NCBI GenBank assembly: GCA_036365455.1
Contig: JAWQUS010000008.1
Coordinates: 21,869,501 to 21,933,500 of the forward strand
From: Macrosoma leucophasiata
Taxonomy: Eukaryota; Arthropoda; Insecta; Lepidoptera; Hedylidae
Direction: 5' to 3'
DNA length: 64,000 nucleotides
Shown here: piece by piece, positions 1-11,358 of the stretch
Position numbering within the stretch: position 1 is the stretch's first letter
Layout: every line of letters starts with the position of its first letter
Translations under genes and position numbers: made by a program
Notes under the pieces: model-generated
The model's input: the letters and a program-made list of their open reading frames with translations, nothing else
Database searches by the model: none
What the model was told of the DNA's origin: nothing

Positions 1-313
1 ATTGTGATCTTTTTGAAAGAATTAATTCTTAAAAAAATGGATTTGTAAAATTACTCGAAATTGTCAGATACCCAAAAAAGACCTTATGTGATCCCAATCA
101 AAGCTGCCATCCAAAATTCTAACGGTAAGGCAAGCCCGTGGCGGCAGCCCCCTAAGAATTATTTGGCGGCCTTATTGTTAGTAGGTTGCTAAGTATCTCC
201 CATATCTTAATCTGACGCGCTCGAGTACCTAAATTCAAAAATCAGCTCTTAGGCTACCCTTCTATAATAAGATTGGACTAAACTTAATCCATACTTTACG
301 TACATACATTTCT

Positions 314-480
314 ACTGGTGGTAGAGTTCCAGGGACGCAGGGTTAGGCATCACCGTATCAGGTACTATATAGCGGCAAGCAAATTGCTTGCCGGTAAATG
401 GTACTAGTTCAGCACTATAGTCAGGTGGTAATATAAGATCCAGTAATTACTTACACAGACGTATAAGGGTGAATTTCTCA
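314..480 (+). repeat. SINE-A copy, degraded
   Basis: Begins with the family's 5' end (tggtggtagagttcc) and keeps the middle motifs ('ccggtaaatggta', 'tcaggtggtaat'), but loses the 3' half. It is one of about 25 copies of a unit of about 290 bp defined from the good copies at 45951-46235 and 50517-50802. The 313 bases before it contain nothing I recognise. Confidence 0.6.
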
Positions 481-1540
481 AGCATAAATTTTAAACGGCA
501 TCGCTGAAAATCATATCTTAAACTTCATATATGTAATACAGTTTACTTTTTTAGGAAAATAGATTTATATTTCTTGATGAGGCCATCAATATATTTGTAG
601 AAAACATTTTGGAAATTAGAGAAAAAACTAAATGTTTCCCATTTTTCTAAGTTTGGTGGCGCGTCCACAATCTGTTTTTCTTGAAATAACCACCGTTTAA
701 ATGAAACTACACTGGTTTACCAAAAATAGTTAATGTTATTTCTATTTACCGTTAGTTATTCTATTCGATGACAATTTTATTATTTTATTTAGTGCAATAT
801 TTTATCCTAGAGGGAATCAAAAAGGGCTGTCCGCGCAAAATCTAAAATTTTGGTGGGAATAATAAAATCATTAATTAGCTCGTACACAATACATCCTTAA
901 GGATGATATTTCCGCCATTCTCTTCGTTTAGTAGGACGCTCACGGGGAGCAATGCCAGTTTCGAGCTATCCTGTTGTTATTTTCCGTCAAAAACGAAAGT
1001 AAGTCTTTTCAAAATTAATCGGACAAAAAAAGTGCAATATTGGTGTGATGTTTTAAATCGTTCCTTTTAATAGTATGTGTTTTAATACATATTTCTAATA
1101 TAAAGTTTTGGTATCATTTCAAAATGACACAAGTATAATTTTTGTATGTTTAGTGATATTTTTTTAAATAAATATTTTATAGAAGTTACTAATTTTGGTG
1201 TTCTAATTTTGGTGATTTTGGTGGTGTTTTACGTATGACAAGAATTGTTTAGCTACACCAAAATTATTTATATTTCTGTATGCTAGGAAAAAGTCAAAGT
1301 TAACACACGCAGAGTACTTGGAGAGGAAAAGGGTTGCAGAAGAAGGAGAAAAGAAAAAAAAAGTGGTATGATCATGGGGATCATACCAATTTTTTTTTCA
1401 AGCTAGAAACATTGTGAAAAAAAGAAAGAAAAAGTGAATAAAACTATGTTTTTTGTCATATTTACTAATTTTGGAGTCAGGTATCAATTTTGGTGTCTTA
1501 CAAATTCCGGTGTTGACAATATATTAGAAGTTTTTAGTAT
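481..1540. other. AT-rich stretch without recognised gene
   Basis: No coding exon or clear element seen. Around 1195-1260 the motif 'attttggtg' recurs several times. Positions 1364-1387 form a short perfect palindrome (tggtatgatc / gatcatacca, 4-base loop) next to long A and T runs. Confidence 0.4.
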
Positions 1541-2039
1541 GTATGTATCTTCACGCCAGGTCCCTAACGGGGTAGGCAGAGAGTGTAGAGCGCCAGACAT
1601 CCCGGTTCTGACAAACCTCTCGTGCCTCGTCTACCTTCATCATTCTCTTCATACATGCACGCCGATTCCTAAGACTTTTGACACCACCATCAGACAGAAC
1701 TCGACCTATTTGGTCATGGTAGGTCAGCCTTGGTCTTCCTGGGCCTCTGCAACCATCCACATTCGCATTGTATATCTGTTTAGTCATTCGCTCATTCGAC
1801 ATTCTTTCTATATGCCCGAACCATCGGAGCATGCCTTTTTTCATTTTTACACCGATACTATCATTCACACAAAGTCTCTTTCTTACATCTTCATTACGAA
1901 CGCGATCGGTGAGTGATACACCGCAGATCTTGCGCAAAGATCTCATCTCGACCGTGTTCAACTTACTTTCATGCTCTTTCCTGCATACCCAGAAGTTTTT
2001 AGTATTACATAGATTTCTCTTACATTTTATATAACTCAA
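1541..2039 (-). mobile_element. LINE 3' end (C-terminal part of reverse transcriptase ORF)
   Basis: The minus strand stays open for about 160 codons from 2039 down to 1551. It carries motifs typical of the extreme C-terminus of insect RTE/Jockey-like LINE proteins: 'KMKKGMLRWFGHIERM', 'GRGP/GPGRPRLTYHDQIG' and a final 'VWRSTLSAYPVRDLA'. The 3' end lies at 1541, marked by a catacatacata-type tail. The RT catalytic domain is absent, so this is a dead 5'-truncated insertion (called LINE-C here). Shorter pieces of the same 3' end occur at 2566-2689, 31318-31396, 33289-33340, 40308-40552, 52886-52953, 55327-55400, 61211-61272 and about 63500-63550. Confidence 0.75.
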
Positions 2040-2162
2040 TAGGTACTTCTTGAAAATAAATAATAAGGATTACTGATAAAATCAAAAACAAAAATTGCCA
2101 CCAAAATTAGGCAAAAAATCGTAGTTGTTGAAATTCACTCATAACAACTTAGAGCTGAAGCG

Positions 2163-2310
2163 TGGAGTGGCAACGCATCTACATTGAAATATCTTGTTTG
2201 TTTTTATGTTTTAATTGTTTTTATGTAGATGTTTATAGGTTACAGACAGCTACAATATTAGGTACTTATCGTCAATGTGAATACATGTTTCCCACTTTAT
2301 GACATTTTAA
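2163..2310 (+). repeat. SINE-A fragment
   Basis: Matches the 3' half of the family: 'gagtggcaacgcatctac', then 'tgtagatgtttataggttacag' and 'gtcaatgtgaa'. It is diverged and has a small expansion in the middle. Confidence 0.5.
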
Positions 2311-2565
2311 AGAATCAATTACTACGATCAGTATGAACACTACTTATGTACCTCGTTTAAATAACTGTAGCTACAAAACGAATCACAGCGCCCACGCAAT
2401 GTTTGTTGAGTTTGACAAAAACTGCATTAGCTAATAAACTAGTATCATTAACTGGTCGTAAAATTGTATTAAAACCATACTTATTAACAAGTCGTGAAAC
2501 TTTATTAAGTATACTTATATTTCTCACAAAATGATCTTCATTTATCATATAATATATGTTGTATC

Positions 2566-2689
2566 TTCAGGCCAACTCGTCCCGTACGGGGTAGGCAGAT
2601 AGTGTCGAGCGATATCCTGGCCCTGACACACCTCCCGTGCTTCCTCTACATTCATCATTCTCTTCATAGGTACATGCACGCCGATGTTT
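2566..2689 (-). mobile_element. LINE-C 3' fragment
   Basis: Carries the same terminal block as 1541-1660 (tatcttcaggcca..., cgtacggggtaggcag), reading out on the minus strand. It is a truncated relic. Confidence 0.55.
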
Positions 2690-3695
2690 AAATGAAAAGA
2701 AAATGAATTGATAATTTTAATTGTCCAACTGCTAATAATTTTGAGTACCTATAGCTTATTTATGATTTATCAACATATATACTCTAAAAATGATCGCAGC
2801 TATCGAGACAGTAGTTTGACCTATCTATATATCATTAAGTTGGAAAGCAAAAAGTCATCTATTAAGAAATCTCAAAAACTGCTCGTAGGTGCAGAAATGA
2901 AATTTTGCCAGAGAGGTACCTAGTTCACAGGCAGAAGAAGTCCGCTAACGAATCTTGCATGAAAGTCGGTACTTATTTTTTATGCTACAAACTTGAAATT
3001 TGGCAGAAGTTGGAGTAACTGGCTGTTAACAGCTCCCTGTTATCTAAAATGATTAGCCATTACATGTTTAGCAGGCCAATAACAGCTGATAATAATAGTG
3101 GGTCGTTAACAACACTATAACCCGTACTTTTATCGTTTTCTTTATAATAATTTAGTCACAAAAATGTTTAAAAAGTGTAACACATGCAACGTTTTGTACT
3201 TAAAAAAAACAATAGAAGATTGTTGGTGTTTGCTAAAATAAATACCTAACACTTAAAAACTTTTTTTCGTTCAAACTCTAGTTAAGGGTTGTGTGACGAC
3301 TGGGAAGAACTTATAGATATGTAACTTGTATATAAGTACCAACATGTGTATTTAATAGAACAAAACAACTCCATCATATTTTGAGCAAGGTTGGATTAAA
3401 ACACACGTCCGTGTGAACACTTAGCTAACACTGCCACGGTCAAGGCCCCACGACTATTATGAAACTTAACACATGTTATACACTATGTGATATTTACATC
3501 TAAGATTATAGCGGAACCAGTTATTCTGTCCATTAATGGTGCACTCGTAAAATACATAATGTATCGATTTATAACAACCGACTCTATAATCTTTATACAG
3601 GGTAATTTATTTTGTACTGCGATTTTTTTTCTGATGCTTCGATGTTCATAATTTCTATCTTGGAATGGTGGTACCTATTTATTTACGTAAATGAG
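2690..3695. other. No recognised gene
   Basis: AT-rich sequence without a coding signature. A minus-strand open frame near 2357-2548 and a plus-strand frame near 2708-2923 show no recognisable domain and are probably chance. Confidence 0.4.
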
Positions 3696-3699
3696 GTTT

Positions 3700-4066
3700 T
3701 TGGCGGAAACCTTGAAAGAGGCGTGTGGTACTCTTTTTTTATTTCGTTTAGAAGTGTTGTATACGCGAGAAAATCGGCAAGTTTAATTTCAACAATGTAT
3801 GAAGCTCGCGAAAATCTACGAAAACGGTATTTTTCAGTTATATTTAATAAAGTTGATGGCATTTTGTTTGATATAGGTTTATTACAGTGCCCGTGTATAG
3901 TGAAATAGAATAACAGTGCGAAAACACAGCTTTTCAGGTTGCCTCTAAAACTTCAATGTAAATGTTCTGGTAAAGTAGCCATCGCTTTACTCGAATTACT
4001 GACTGTGACTCTGACTAACTTGACTGATAGTTGACCGACTGACTCTGACTTTTACGATTACGTTTT
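3700..4066 (+). repeat. SINE-B copy
   Basis: Full-length-looking copy of a second short retroelement. It runs from 'tttttggcggaaacc' through 'ataaagttgatggcattttg' and 'gttctggtaaagtagcc' to a 'gactgactctgac' block. An internal stretch around 3755-3830 is absent from the copies at 8879 and 20963. It sits just upstream of the transposase relic and may have replaced its 5' end. Confidence 0.6.
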
Positions 4067-4158
4067 TAAATGAGTAATAATAATAGTTTCTTTTTTCTAC
4101 CCTCTCTTTGGAGTGAGCCAGCTGACCTGCTACATGTATACTGAATTATTTTATTACA

Positions 4159-5404
4159 GGTGTAAGCTTAGGAACAATATCTAATATTGTCAGAAAGGGG
4201 CAAGAAGCAGAAAAATCCGATACTAAAATTCGCACACCAGGCAAGAAACGAACACGTAAAAGTGGATTTGTTTTTGTTGATGATTTTGACCAGGGAGTTA
4301 TTAGACGGAAAGTTCATGAATTTTATTCTGCCAGGAAGGAAGTGCCTACGGTTAATAAGCTTCTAGATGTCTTAAGGACTGAAATAAATTATACAGGACA
4401 GAGAGAAACTCTTCGAAAACTGCTCCATAAATTGGGATTTCGTAAAGTATTGATGGAGCGCAATGACATATCAGCTTGGAGAGCTAGATACTTGCATGAA
4501 ATAGACAAAAATAGTAAGTCGTCTAATCCCTTAATTTATTTAGATTAAACTTATATTCACTCGTCTTATACACCTAGCTCATGTTGGCAAGGAGAAGGCG
4601 TTGAAGGCGTACTAGAGCCTGTATCAAAAGGGCAAAGATATATAATCGTCCATGCTGGTGGGAATACTGGATTTGTTGAAAATGCACTTTTAGTGTTTAA
4701 GTCGAATTCAAAAAGTGGAGACTATCATGACGAAATGAATAGCACAATTTTCAAAAAGTGGTTAATAGAAAAACTAGTGCCTAATCTAAAAAAAAACATC
4801 GATTATAGTAATGGACAATGCTCCCTATCATCGTATTTGCGTTAACAGAGTCCCAAACTCAAATTCATTAAGAAACGAAATCCAATTATGGCTTACGCAA
4901 AATAAAATTGATTACGACGAAGGCTTAACAAAACCTCAACTCTTAGAAATAATCAAAAGAAACAGGCCAGAAACCATATATGACGTTGAAAAGATTTTAG
5001 CTGAAAATGGTCATAGATGCTTGTATTTACCCCCTTACCACTGTGATCTTAATCCGATCGAATTAATATATAGCACAATGAAAAGAAACGTGGCTAAAGT
5101 AAATATTGATTACAAAAATAAGGAAATCCCTCGCCTTGTCAAAGAAGCATTTGATTCCATTTCAGTTCATGAATGGGTACAACATTGTAAACATGTTCAT
5201 AAGTTAGAAGAGGAGTATTTGAAACAAGACTCGTATTTAGATGAACCTTTTATAATTAATGTGGCAAGTGACAGTGAATGCGAAAGTGATTCGGATAGTG
5301 ACAGTTGTGGAATTGACAGAGTATGTCCTCTTGACCAGGTTAATATTGCTTCACATTCATCAAAAATGACTGATCACAATTATTGTAAACCTGGTTTCCA
5401 ATAA
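4159..5404 (+). pseudogene. Tc1/mariner-superfamily transposase with long D-to-E spacer, recently broken
   Basis: A DDE transposase of the insect Tc1/IS630 type. In frame 1 it reads from about 4159, after a splice-acceptor-like 'tttattacag', through 'RARYLHEI' to 'LIYLD'. There the codon after the first catalytic Asp is TAA (4546-4548), where relatives have Glu. The same frame continues (CWQGEGVEG, RYIIVHAGG, GDYHDEMN) to an A9 run near 4790. A one-base shift there moves to the frame that carries 'VMDNAPYH' (second Asp) and 'DLNPIE' (catalytic Glu), ending at 5404 with an acidic Ser/Asp-rich tail and an overlapping AATAAA. By my count 81 residues separate the second Asp from the Glu, far more than the usual 34-39; I recall such elements being named DD82E. 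About a dozen residues before 'KVLMER' also seem missing. The N-terminal HTH exon was not found. Only two disabling changes, so it died recently. Confidence 0.8.
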
Positions 5405-5744
5405 ATTTTAAAAACAATCAATTTGTTTTTTTTTTAACGTACATTTACCATGCTGTAGCCACAATCGCTATAATCTAGACAGGCTTTAGCATAATAACTT
5501 AAAGAAACACAGATTTTTGTACTCATTTAAAACTTACCCAACATTCCTTTCATCCCAATTTAAAGCAAAACAAAATTACCTAGCAACACCGATACGACGG
5601 TGACTACATCCTTCATTTCAGAGATAAGTTGGTGGCACTGTACATACCTATCATCATAATTTTTTCAGGCGAAAGAGGGCCACTGCTGGGCACATCATGA
5701 AACTTGCATGAAAACTCTCCGCTCGATGATATTATTATTTTTCA
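5405..5744. other. 3' flank of transposase relic
   Basis: No gene seen. This stretch should contain the 3' untranslated region and terminal inverted repeat of the transposon. I could not match a partner terminus upstream of 4159, consistent with loss of the 5' end. Confidence 0.3.
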
Positions 5745-6028
5745 CAGGCGGTAGAGCTACAGTGTAGGAGCTCAAGGGCGTAGGCACAGCATTACCTAAT
5801 CTATTCGCCGCCAAATGGTAGTGTTCAGTACTATCGTGTGCCAGTTAGATGGTAATGTATGGCCCCGTTATAACTATCACAGAGACATAATAAATAAGGT
5901 CTCAGGGGTGGCAACGCATCTGCATTTTTGTGTGGGTGTTTATAGGCTGTTGGCGGTTAGGCTAGTGATGACTTCACTTAACATCAATGTGAACTGCATG
6001 CTTGTTTGCCACTTTAATTACACATAAA
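5745..6028 (+). repeat. SINE-A copy, nearly complete
   Basis: Runs from 'ggcggtagagctacag' to 'gtttgccactttaattaca'. It matches the consensus throughout, with a duplicated or rearranged patch at the 'aggctgttggcggttaggc' position near 5950. Confidence 0.7.
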
Positions 6029-6661
6029 TATATATATATTTACAACAAATATTTAAAAGTAAAAACCTTACCAATTTCAGCTTAGTTACAAAATTTTAAC
6101 AAGCGACGCGAAATAAATTCAACCTGTACATTGGCCCGAAATGTCGTCTTACAAATGTTATTTATAAAACAACATGGGTTTGCATGCTATTGGATGTGTC
6201 GCCATTAAAAAGTGATTTCGCACATGCCACCAACATAATGGAATTTAAATAACTTAGCTTCCAGTCCGTTCAACTTGACTCGTCGCGGATCATTGACAAA
6301 AAGACAGACTGACAAGTCAATAGAACTGTGACACCAGTTCTGGATGGGTACAATGATATTTTATGGGTAGATACGTTATATTCATACTTCTCGAAGGAAG
6401 AATTGTTCGTAATTATTGTAATGTTATTTTGCCGCATTTGTTTATTACTAGCGACTCGTCCCGGATTTGCGCGGGTGTTAGTAATAATTCTAATATGATG
6501 TCATTCTGGAGATATACCTATGTAAGATTAGCTGACATTGTTTGATCGATGCATCTGGATGCATCTGTATTTAATGCGATATTTCTAAAGTTTCGTGTAA
6601 TTTTTCTAATAATTTTTATTTCATAAAAATCTTCTACAATGACACACAATAAAAATACAAC
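6029..6661. other. No recognised gene
   Basis: AT-rich, with no exon signature. A 60-codon plus-strand frame at 6363-6545 resembles nothing I know. Confidence 0.3.
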
Positions 6662-6738
6662 ATCGAACCTGCGACCTCAGGATAACCAATCCAGCCGCTT
6701 TAGCCGCCAGCCGGTTATCCTGAGGTCGCAGGTTCGAT
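6662..6738. repeat. tRNA-SINE head in a near-perfect inverted repeat
   Basis: Positions 6662-6687 and 6713-6738 are exact reverse complements (26 bp each) around a 25-base spacer. Each arm carries the pol III B-box-like 'ggttcgat' with 'cctgaggtcgca'. The right arm continues into a tail (6739-6829, 'cactcgcatgtgttat') shared with 10765-10800. Two head-to-head tRNA-derived SINE heads, or a template-switch inversion, would explain it. Confidence 0.6.
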
Positions 6739-6829
6739 TCCTGCCCGAAGTCAAAATATTCTTTCCGTTTTTTCTTTAATTTCTTAAATTCACTCGCATG
6801 TGTTATTTCGAAAAATAAATAGTTCAATA

Positions 6830-7324
6830 ACTAAGTGCGAGTCGGACAAGCGGACCGACGGTTCCGCATAAACGGCTGTATCTTTTTATTGCGTTGGCTA
6901 GGAAGTTTGAATTTTTTTACAGCTCCAAGAGACAGTAGATTTGGGTATTTAATATAAATTTCAGGTTAATACCTAAACGCGTTGGTGAGAAAAGGGGTCT
7001 TGACCGGATAACAAAGTGATCCTATAAGGTTTCCGTCTTTTCGTTTCGAAGTGCGGAAGCTTAAAAATGTCGAAATTGATGAAGCCAATCTCGAGTTTTG
7101 TGCTCAGCAACGAATAAAAAAGAATCGCTATAGATTCATTTTTATTTATACAGTAGTAGAAGTTTATATAGAAGACATAGCAAATGGAAGAAGAAGAAGA
7201 TAGAAGATGCCTTTCCAAAGAAAATTAAGATAAATATAAAAAACAGTGAATCTGATAACAGTGTTTTGTGATTAGCACTGATTTCTATGCTAAAATTTGA
7301 TGGGTAATAATACAAAGTACCAAT
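6830..7324. other. No recognised gene
   Basis: Nothing assignable. 'gagtcggacaagcggaccgacggttccgc' type sequence near 6838 is a common insect repeat phrase, but I cannot bound an element. Confidence 0.3.
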
Positions 7325-7560
7325 CGAGCAAGAAATATTGCTAATTGAGCCTATGAAGACGCAATCGGCTAGTTTCGATTTCGAAGATAATTTTCCCTGT
7401 CATATACTTATATCAGTGCTTATGACTGATAGTCCGGTATCTGTCAAAACTTGATCAACATGATCGACAAACGTCAAATAGGTAGATAAGGTCCGAAAGA
7501 GATAACACTCTACAAACACGAAATAAGCCGAAGTCCCCTTCTGGATACTGTATCTACCTC
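7325..7560. repeat. MITE-H relic
   Basis: Shares 'tagtccggtat...tcaaaacttgatca', 'gatcgacaaacgtca' and 'gaaagagataacactc' with the better copies at 13326-13552 and 52783-53345. Its termini are eroded. Confidence 0.45.
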
Positions 7561-8805
7561 TTTAATACCTAAAACATCATTAGATAGGAATTAAAAAAAG
7601 AATATTGATGGCGAAGAAAAAGTATTCCCATTGACAATGAAACCGGACAAGAATACATGCAATTAGTGACGTAGAAAAAATACGTGACTGTTTCTTGTTT
7701 TTATGTAACTAATCGTTCCTTTTTTAATTCAGTATGTTTATCTTCTGTGTGAAACGTCACGACCACAGAATCGCAAAAACGTATTAGTGGCATGGCGTAT
7801 CGTGGCTTGGCTGGGTGATTTTCTCGCGAAGGCATTGTCACGCGCCAGATAAAAAAACGGTCTTTCATTCCTTTCTTGGTCCAAATACAAGTTCAGAAGC
7901 AGGCGCAAATAAAAAAAAACAGAACATTTCCTCCATAGCCTCTATACGCCTCCAAAATTATCATAGGGTTGGTAATGCTGTCGTCGCTTGCTACATTGTT
8001 TACTCGTATTTTTTTTTAAATCTCTCTAAATCATCTCTAGATAAAATCGTTCAAATGGGTAAAATTGGGGACCCACACACGTTTAGGGTCCCCGTAGTAA
8101 GGGGACCCGTATAATTAATACGGCAGATACGGCGCTTGCTACGCCCTTGAGACGTATGCTACGACTTGGTTAAAACCACGGATTAGATAAATTTATCTAT
8201 TCCGTGGTTAAAACAACCCTTTTTGTAAGTGTTTTTTGTTTCGTAATTTCATCAGAATAATATCATTACGTAGCTATCCAATTGCATCGATTGCAATACC
8301 ATGCAACACATAAAAAAACTTGAGTTAGACAGTTAAGTTTAATTCTTGAAAATGTTGTTTTTGTTGAAGCATCGTTATACAATGTTGTAATTCGTAACTG
8401 AAAAACATTTCGAGAAAAGTGTTTTTTTCGAAGGTTAAGACAGAGGATATCTTCTAAGAAATTAAAAAGAACACCATCGTAAAACGAAAATCGTAAAATC
8501 ACTTTTTAATTTTGATAAAGTATAGAGTTCAAATTCCGTTTAGTCCGAGCCTTAGCTTGGGATCCCAGCGATGGTAGAGCTACGCCAATGAGGCAAGTTC
8601 AAAGATTCGGGTAATGAACTTGTCACTGGAATAAACACCGTTAGATGTCAACATGTCAAGAGAAACATAAGTACTAGTTAGGTGGGCTGAATGATTCTTA
8701 ATATTGGCTACATTACTTAACTACTTAACCCATATTAAGTTGACTGTCTATATTACACACACTGGCTATCTCTGCCGCTTAATACAAACAAATAAAAGAA
8801 ACAAA
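7561..8805. other. No recognised gene
   Basis: No exon signature and no element with clear ends. Short complementary runs such as 'aaccacggattagataaatttatctattccgtggtt' (8173-8208) form a local palindrome. Confidence 0.3.
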
Positions 8806-8843
8806 ATGAACGAAATGATTTTGCAGTGGGATCCTAACCTATA
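8806..8843. repeat. End fragment of the 15252-15447 MITE
   Basis: 'gaacgaaatgattttgcag' followed by 'tgggatcctaacctat' matches the right end of the MITE at 15252-15447. The left end and middle are missing. It abuts a SINE-A fragment. Confidence 0.55.
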
Positions 8844-9358
8844 ATAACTATCACGGATACAGAACAACTAAGGTCTCGAGTTTTGGCGGGAAGCTTGAAA
8901 TGCGTGTGATGCTCTTATTTTATTTCATTTTTTTGGTGTATTTTTGAGTTATATTAAATAAAGTTGGTGGCATTTTGTTTGATATAGGCTTTTTACAGTG
9001 CTCGTGTATAGTGAAATAGAATAACAGTGCGAAAACACGTTCTTTCGGGTTGCCTCCAAAACTTCATTGTAAATGTTCTGGTAAAGTAGCCATCGCTTTA
9101 CTCGAATTATTGACTGTGACTCTGACTGACGGACTGATAAATCGACTGACTGACTCTGACTTTTACGTTGTTTATTACGAATACCAAATATCGTTTTACT
9201 TGACACTGGCAATATGCATAAAAAGCGATGCCAAAAATTAAAAAAAAAAAAAACTGAGGTCTCAGAGGTGGCAACGCATCTACATTTTGACCTCTGCTTT
9301 TGTGTAGATGTATAGACAGCCTTCTTGAACTGCATACTTGTTTCCTAACCATCCATAA
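8844..9358 (+). repeat. SINE-A copy split by a SINE-B insertion
   Basis: SINE-A reads from 'aataactatcacggata' to 'aaggtctcgag' (8844-8878). It is interrupted, then resumes at about 9253 with 'actgaggtctcagaggtgg' and runs to the 'accatccat' end. The bases 'ct(a/g)aggtctc' flank the insert on both sides as an imperfect target-site duplication. Confidence 0.7.
8879..9252 (+). repeat. SINE-B copy inside SINE-A
   Basis: Full-length SINE-B: 'ttttggcgggaagc' start, 'ggcattttgtttgatatagg', the 'gttctggtaaagtagcc' block, the 'ctgactgactctgac' block and a 13-base A tail. With its A tail and flanking duplication of about 12 bp, it looks like a retrotransposed SINE. Confidence 0.75.
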
Positions 9359-9461
9359 ACAAAACAAACACAATAACACTAACTTTTATTACTAAATTAG
9401 ATTTACTGAACAATCTTTTATTGTCTGCGACATTATTATTCATGAACGAAGAAAAAAAACG

Positions 9462-9768
9462 TAACCACACGCCTGTTATCCCCGAATGGGCAGGCAGAGG
9501 CAAATGCATGCATTCAAGCATACATGCAAACACCCACGATTCGCCGGTTACGTTTTTGGCCCATGTAACAGGTGGCGAGCCTTTTGACATCTCCGGGCAC
9601 ATTACCAAACTTCGAGATAATGGGAAACTTACAAAAAAAAGTGAAAAATCTCAATAGAACCAGAGATAAAGGACTTTACACCATTATCTCTGATACCCTC
9701 CTACCTGGGAATGGAATCCAGGACCTCAGCGTAGTAGTAGTGGCCTGCTACCACTAGGCTACCGAGGC
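9462..9768 (-). repeat. SINE-T copy (tRNA-derived)
   Basis: Read on the minus strand, it starts with a tRNA-like head: 'tagcctagtggtagcagg' is A-box-like and 'ggattccattcccagg' is a degraded B-box. It then follows the family body to a 'cgggattacaggcgtg' style end. Compare the copies at 14082, 15870 and 56296. Confidence 0.75.
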
Positions 9769-10365
9769 AGTGAAACAAAAATACTAGAAATATACTAGGT
9801 AGATCTATCTAGAACTCGAATACAGCCGTTATAAATCAAATCATGTCAATAATTCATAAAGTGGTCGTGAATATTAAACAAAATGTTTTTTGTTAGAGTA
9901 TAATTCGCGCGTGTGGGCAGAGACCATCTCTGATGTGTATGTAACAAGCAAAAACCGATCTGGTGCCTAATTCCACCAGATGTGATCATACATAAACACA
10001 TTCGTATTTTTTGTTCGTTATAAACAATTGTGTTAAATTACATGTAATATTGATGGACCACCATACATGGGAAACGCTCCGTATCCAATTATGTATTATA
10101 AACACAGTAAAAATGACGAAGACATTAGTTAAGAATAAGATTATGATCTACAACTGGTGTATGAACATAGACTGTTAGGTTAACTTTTAAAAAATAATAT
10201 GCATGAATTTTGGCCTAATATTTTAACAAACTTTGTAACATAACGCCTGTATTCTTCAGTAGGCAGGTATATAGGATAATACATTGAAACAATAACAATA
10301 CATTGAACAGGGAGGCAAATACATTGAAGTAGGTATACAAGAGAAAATCCACGCCGTCACCATAC
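9769..10365. other. No recognised gene
   Basis: AT-rich, nothing assignable. Confidence 0.3.
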
Positions 10366-10440
10366 CATTGAACAGGTGGCAAGCCTCGTACGTCTCCAGG
10401 CATATTACCAAACTCCGAGGGCGGAAAAGAGGTAACTTCG
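10366..10440 (-). repeat. SINE-T fragment
   Basis: 'gaacaggtggcaagcc...tctccaggcatattaccaaactccgag' matches the middle of the family only. Confidence 0.5.
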
Positions 10441-10893
10441 CAAAAAAACGCATAAGAACTAACTTTAATTAATTTAAAAAAAAAACTTAATTTCATCAAA
10501 ATATATACCTAACATTTGCACGACTTCAATTGGACGGGGGCGGGGGTGTCTGAGCAAATACTACGATACTACACCGAGGGATGGGGAGGTTAAAAATAAT
10601 AAAAACGGATACCGTAGTGTGGACATGTTACGTAAGTTTAATTATAATATGTTTTTAAAGCGAATATCAAATATTTAAGACCGAAACATGTAATACTATG
10701 TTCTTGTGAATAAATGATTATGATTACGTAGTGTGAGTCAAATTTTAATTTCCATTTGTTTTTAATTCACTCGCATGTGTTATACCGAAAAAATAAATTA
10801 TTGTAATACCTAATTCATATTTGTATGCTCTTAATATGTTATAGACGAGACAAATTGGATCTGGCAACACCCCCCATTTCTCCCCGAGCAATA

Positions 10894-10985
10894 CTGCCGT
10901 CAATAGCATACCTAGTTGCAGTAAGTATGCTCTAGATTAAGCATAGGTACTACCCCACTTACTGCAACTATGCTATTGACGGCAG
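10894..10985. repeat. Compact 92-nt hairpin
   Basis: Arm 10894-10926 pairs with 10957-10985. The arms are identical apart from a 4-base bulge (ccta), and the 30-base centre contains a further small inverted repeat (agtatgct/agcata). Size and shape fit a small MITE relic or a microRNA-precursor-like fold. I see no second copy in the window. Confidence 0.6.
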
Positions 10986-11083
10986 AATAGTTGTGTGCTG
11001 CCACTACACTACACGAACGAGCCAGTTAAATGATAAAAGCAGATACGTAACCCCTAGTTTGCACTAAAAACAATAAACATGAT

Positions 11084-11358
11084 GATGTTTCGCAACTCGT
11101 CGCATGCACTTCACATTGATGTTAAATGATGACTGCAGCCTATAGACACTTACACAAAGACCGAGGTCATAATGCCGATGCGTTACCACTCCTGAGGCCT
11201 AAGGTGTTATGCCTCTGTGCCGGAAATTACAAGGCCATACATTACCACCTGACCGGAACACGATAGTGCTGAACACTACTATTTAGCGGCAAGTACATAA
11301 GGTAATGCAGTGGTGCCTACGCCCGCGATCTCCGTCACTGGAGCTCTACCACCAGTAA
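11084..11358 (-). repeat. SINE-A copy, nearly complete
   Basis: Reverse complement of the family, from 'atgcacttcacattgatg' to 'ggagctctaccaccagta'. Only the A-rich tail region is eroded. Confidence 0.75.

Noticed and set aside
1434..1916. A 160-codon plus-strand frame
   Set aside because: It is antisense to the LINE C-terminal frame, which has recognisable motifs on the minus strand.
4514..4577. A GT..AG pair that would make a 64-nt intron in the long-spacer transposase
   Set aside because: Splicing it out breaks the reading frame. Reading straight through keeps frame 1 and recovers expected residues around the first catalytic Asp, with a single stop codon as the defect.
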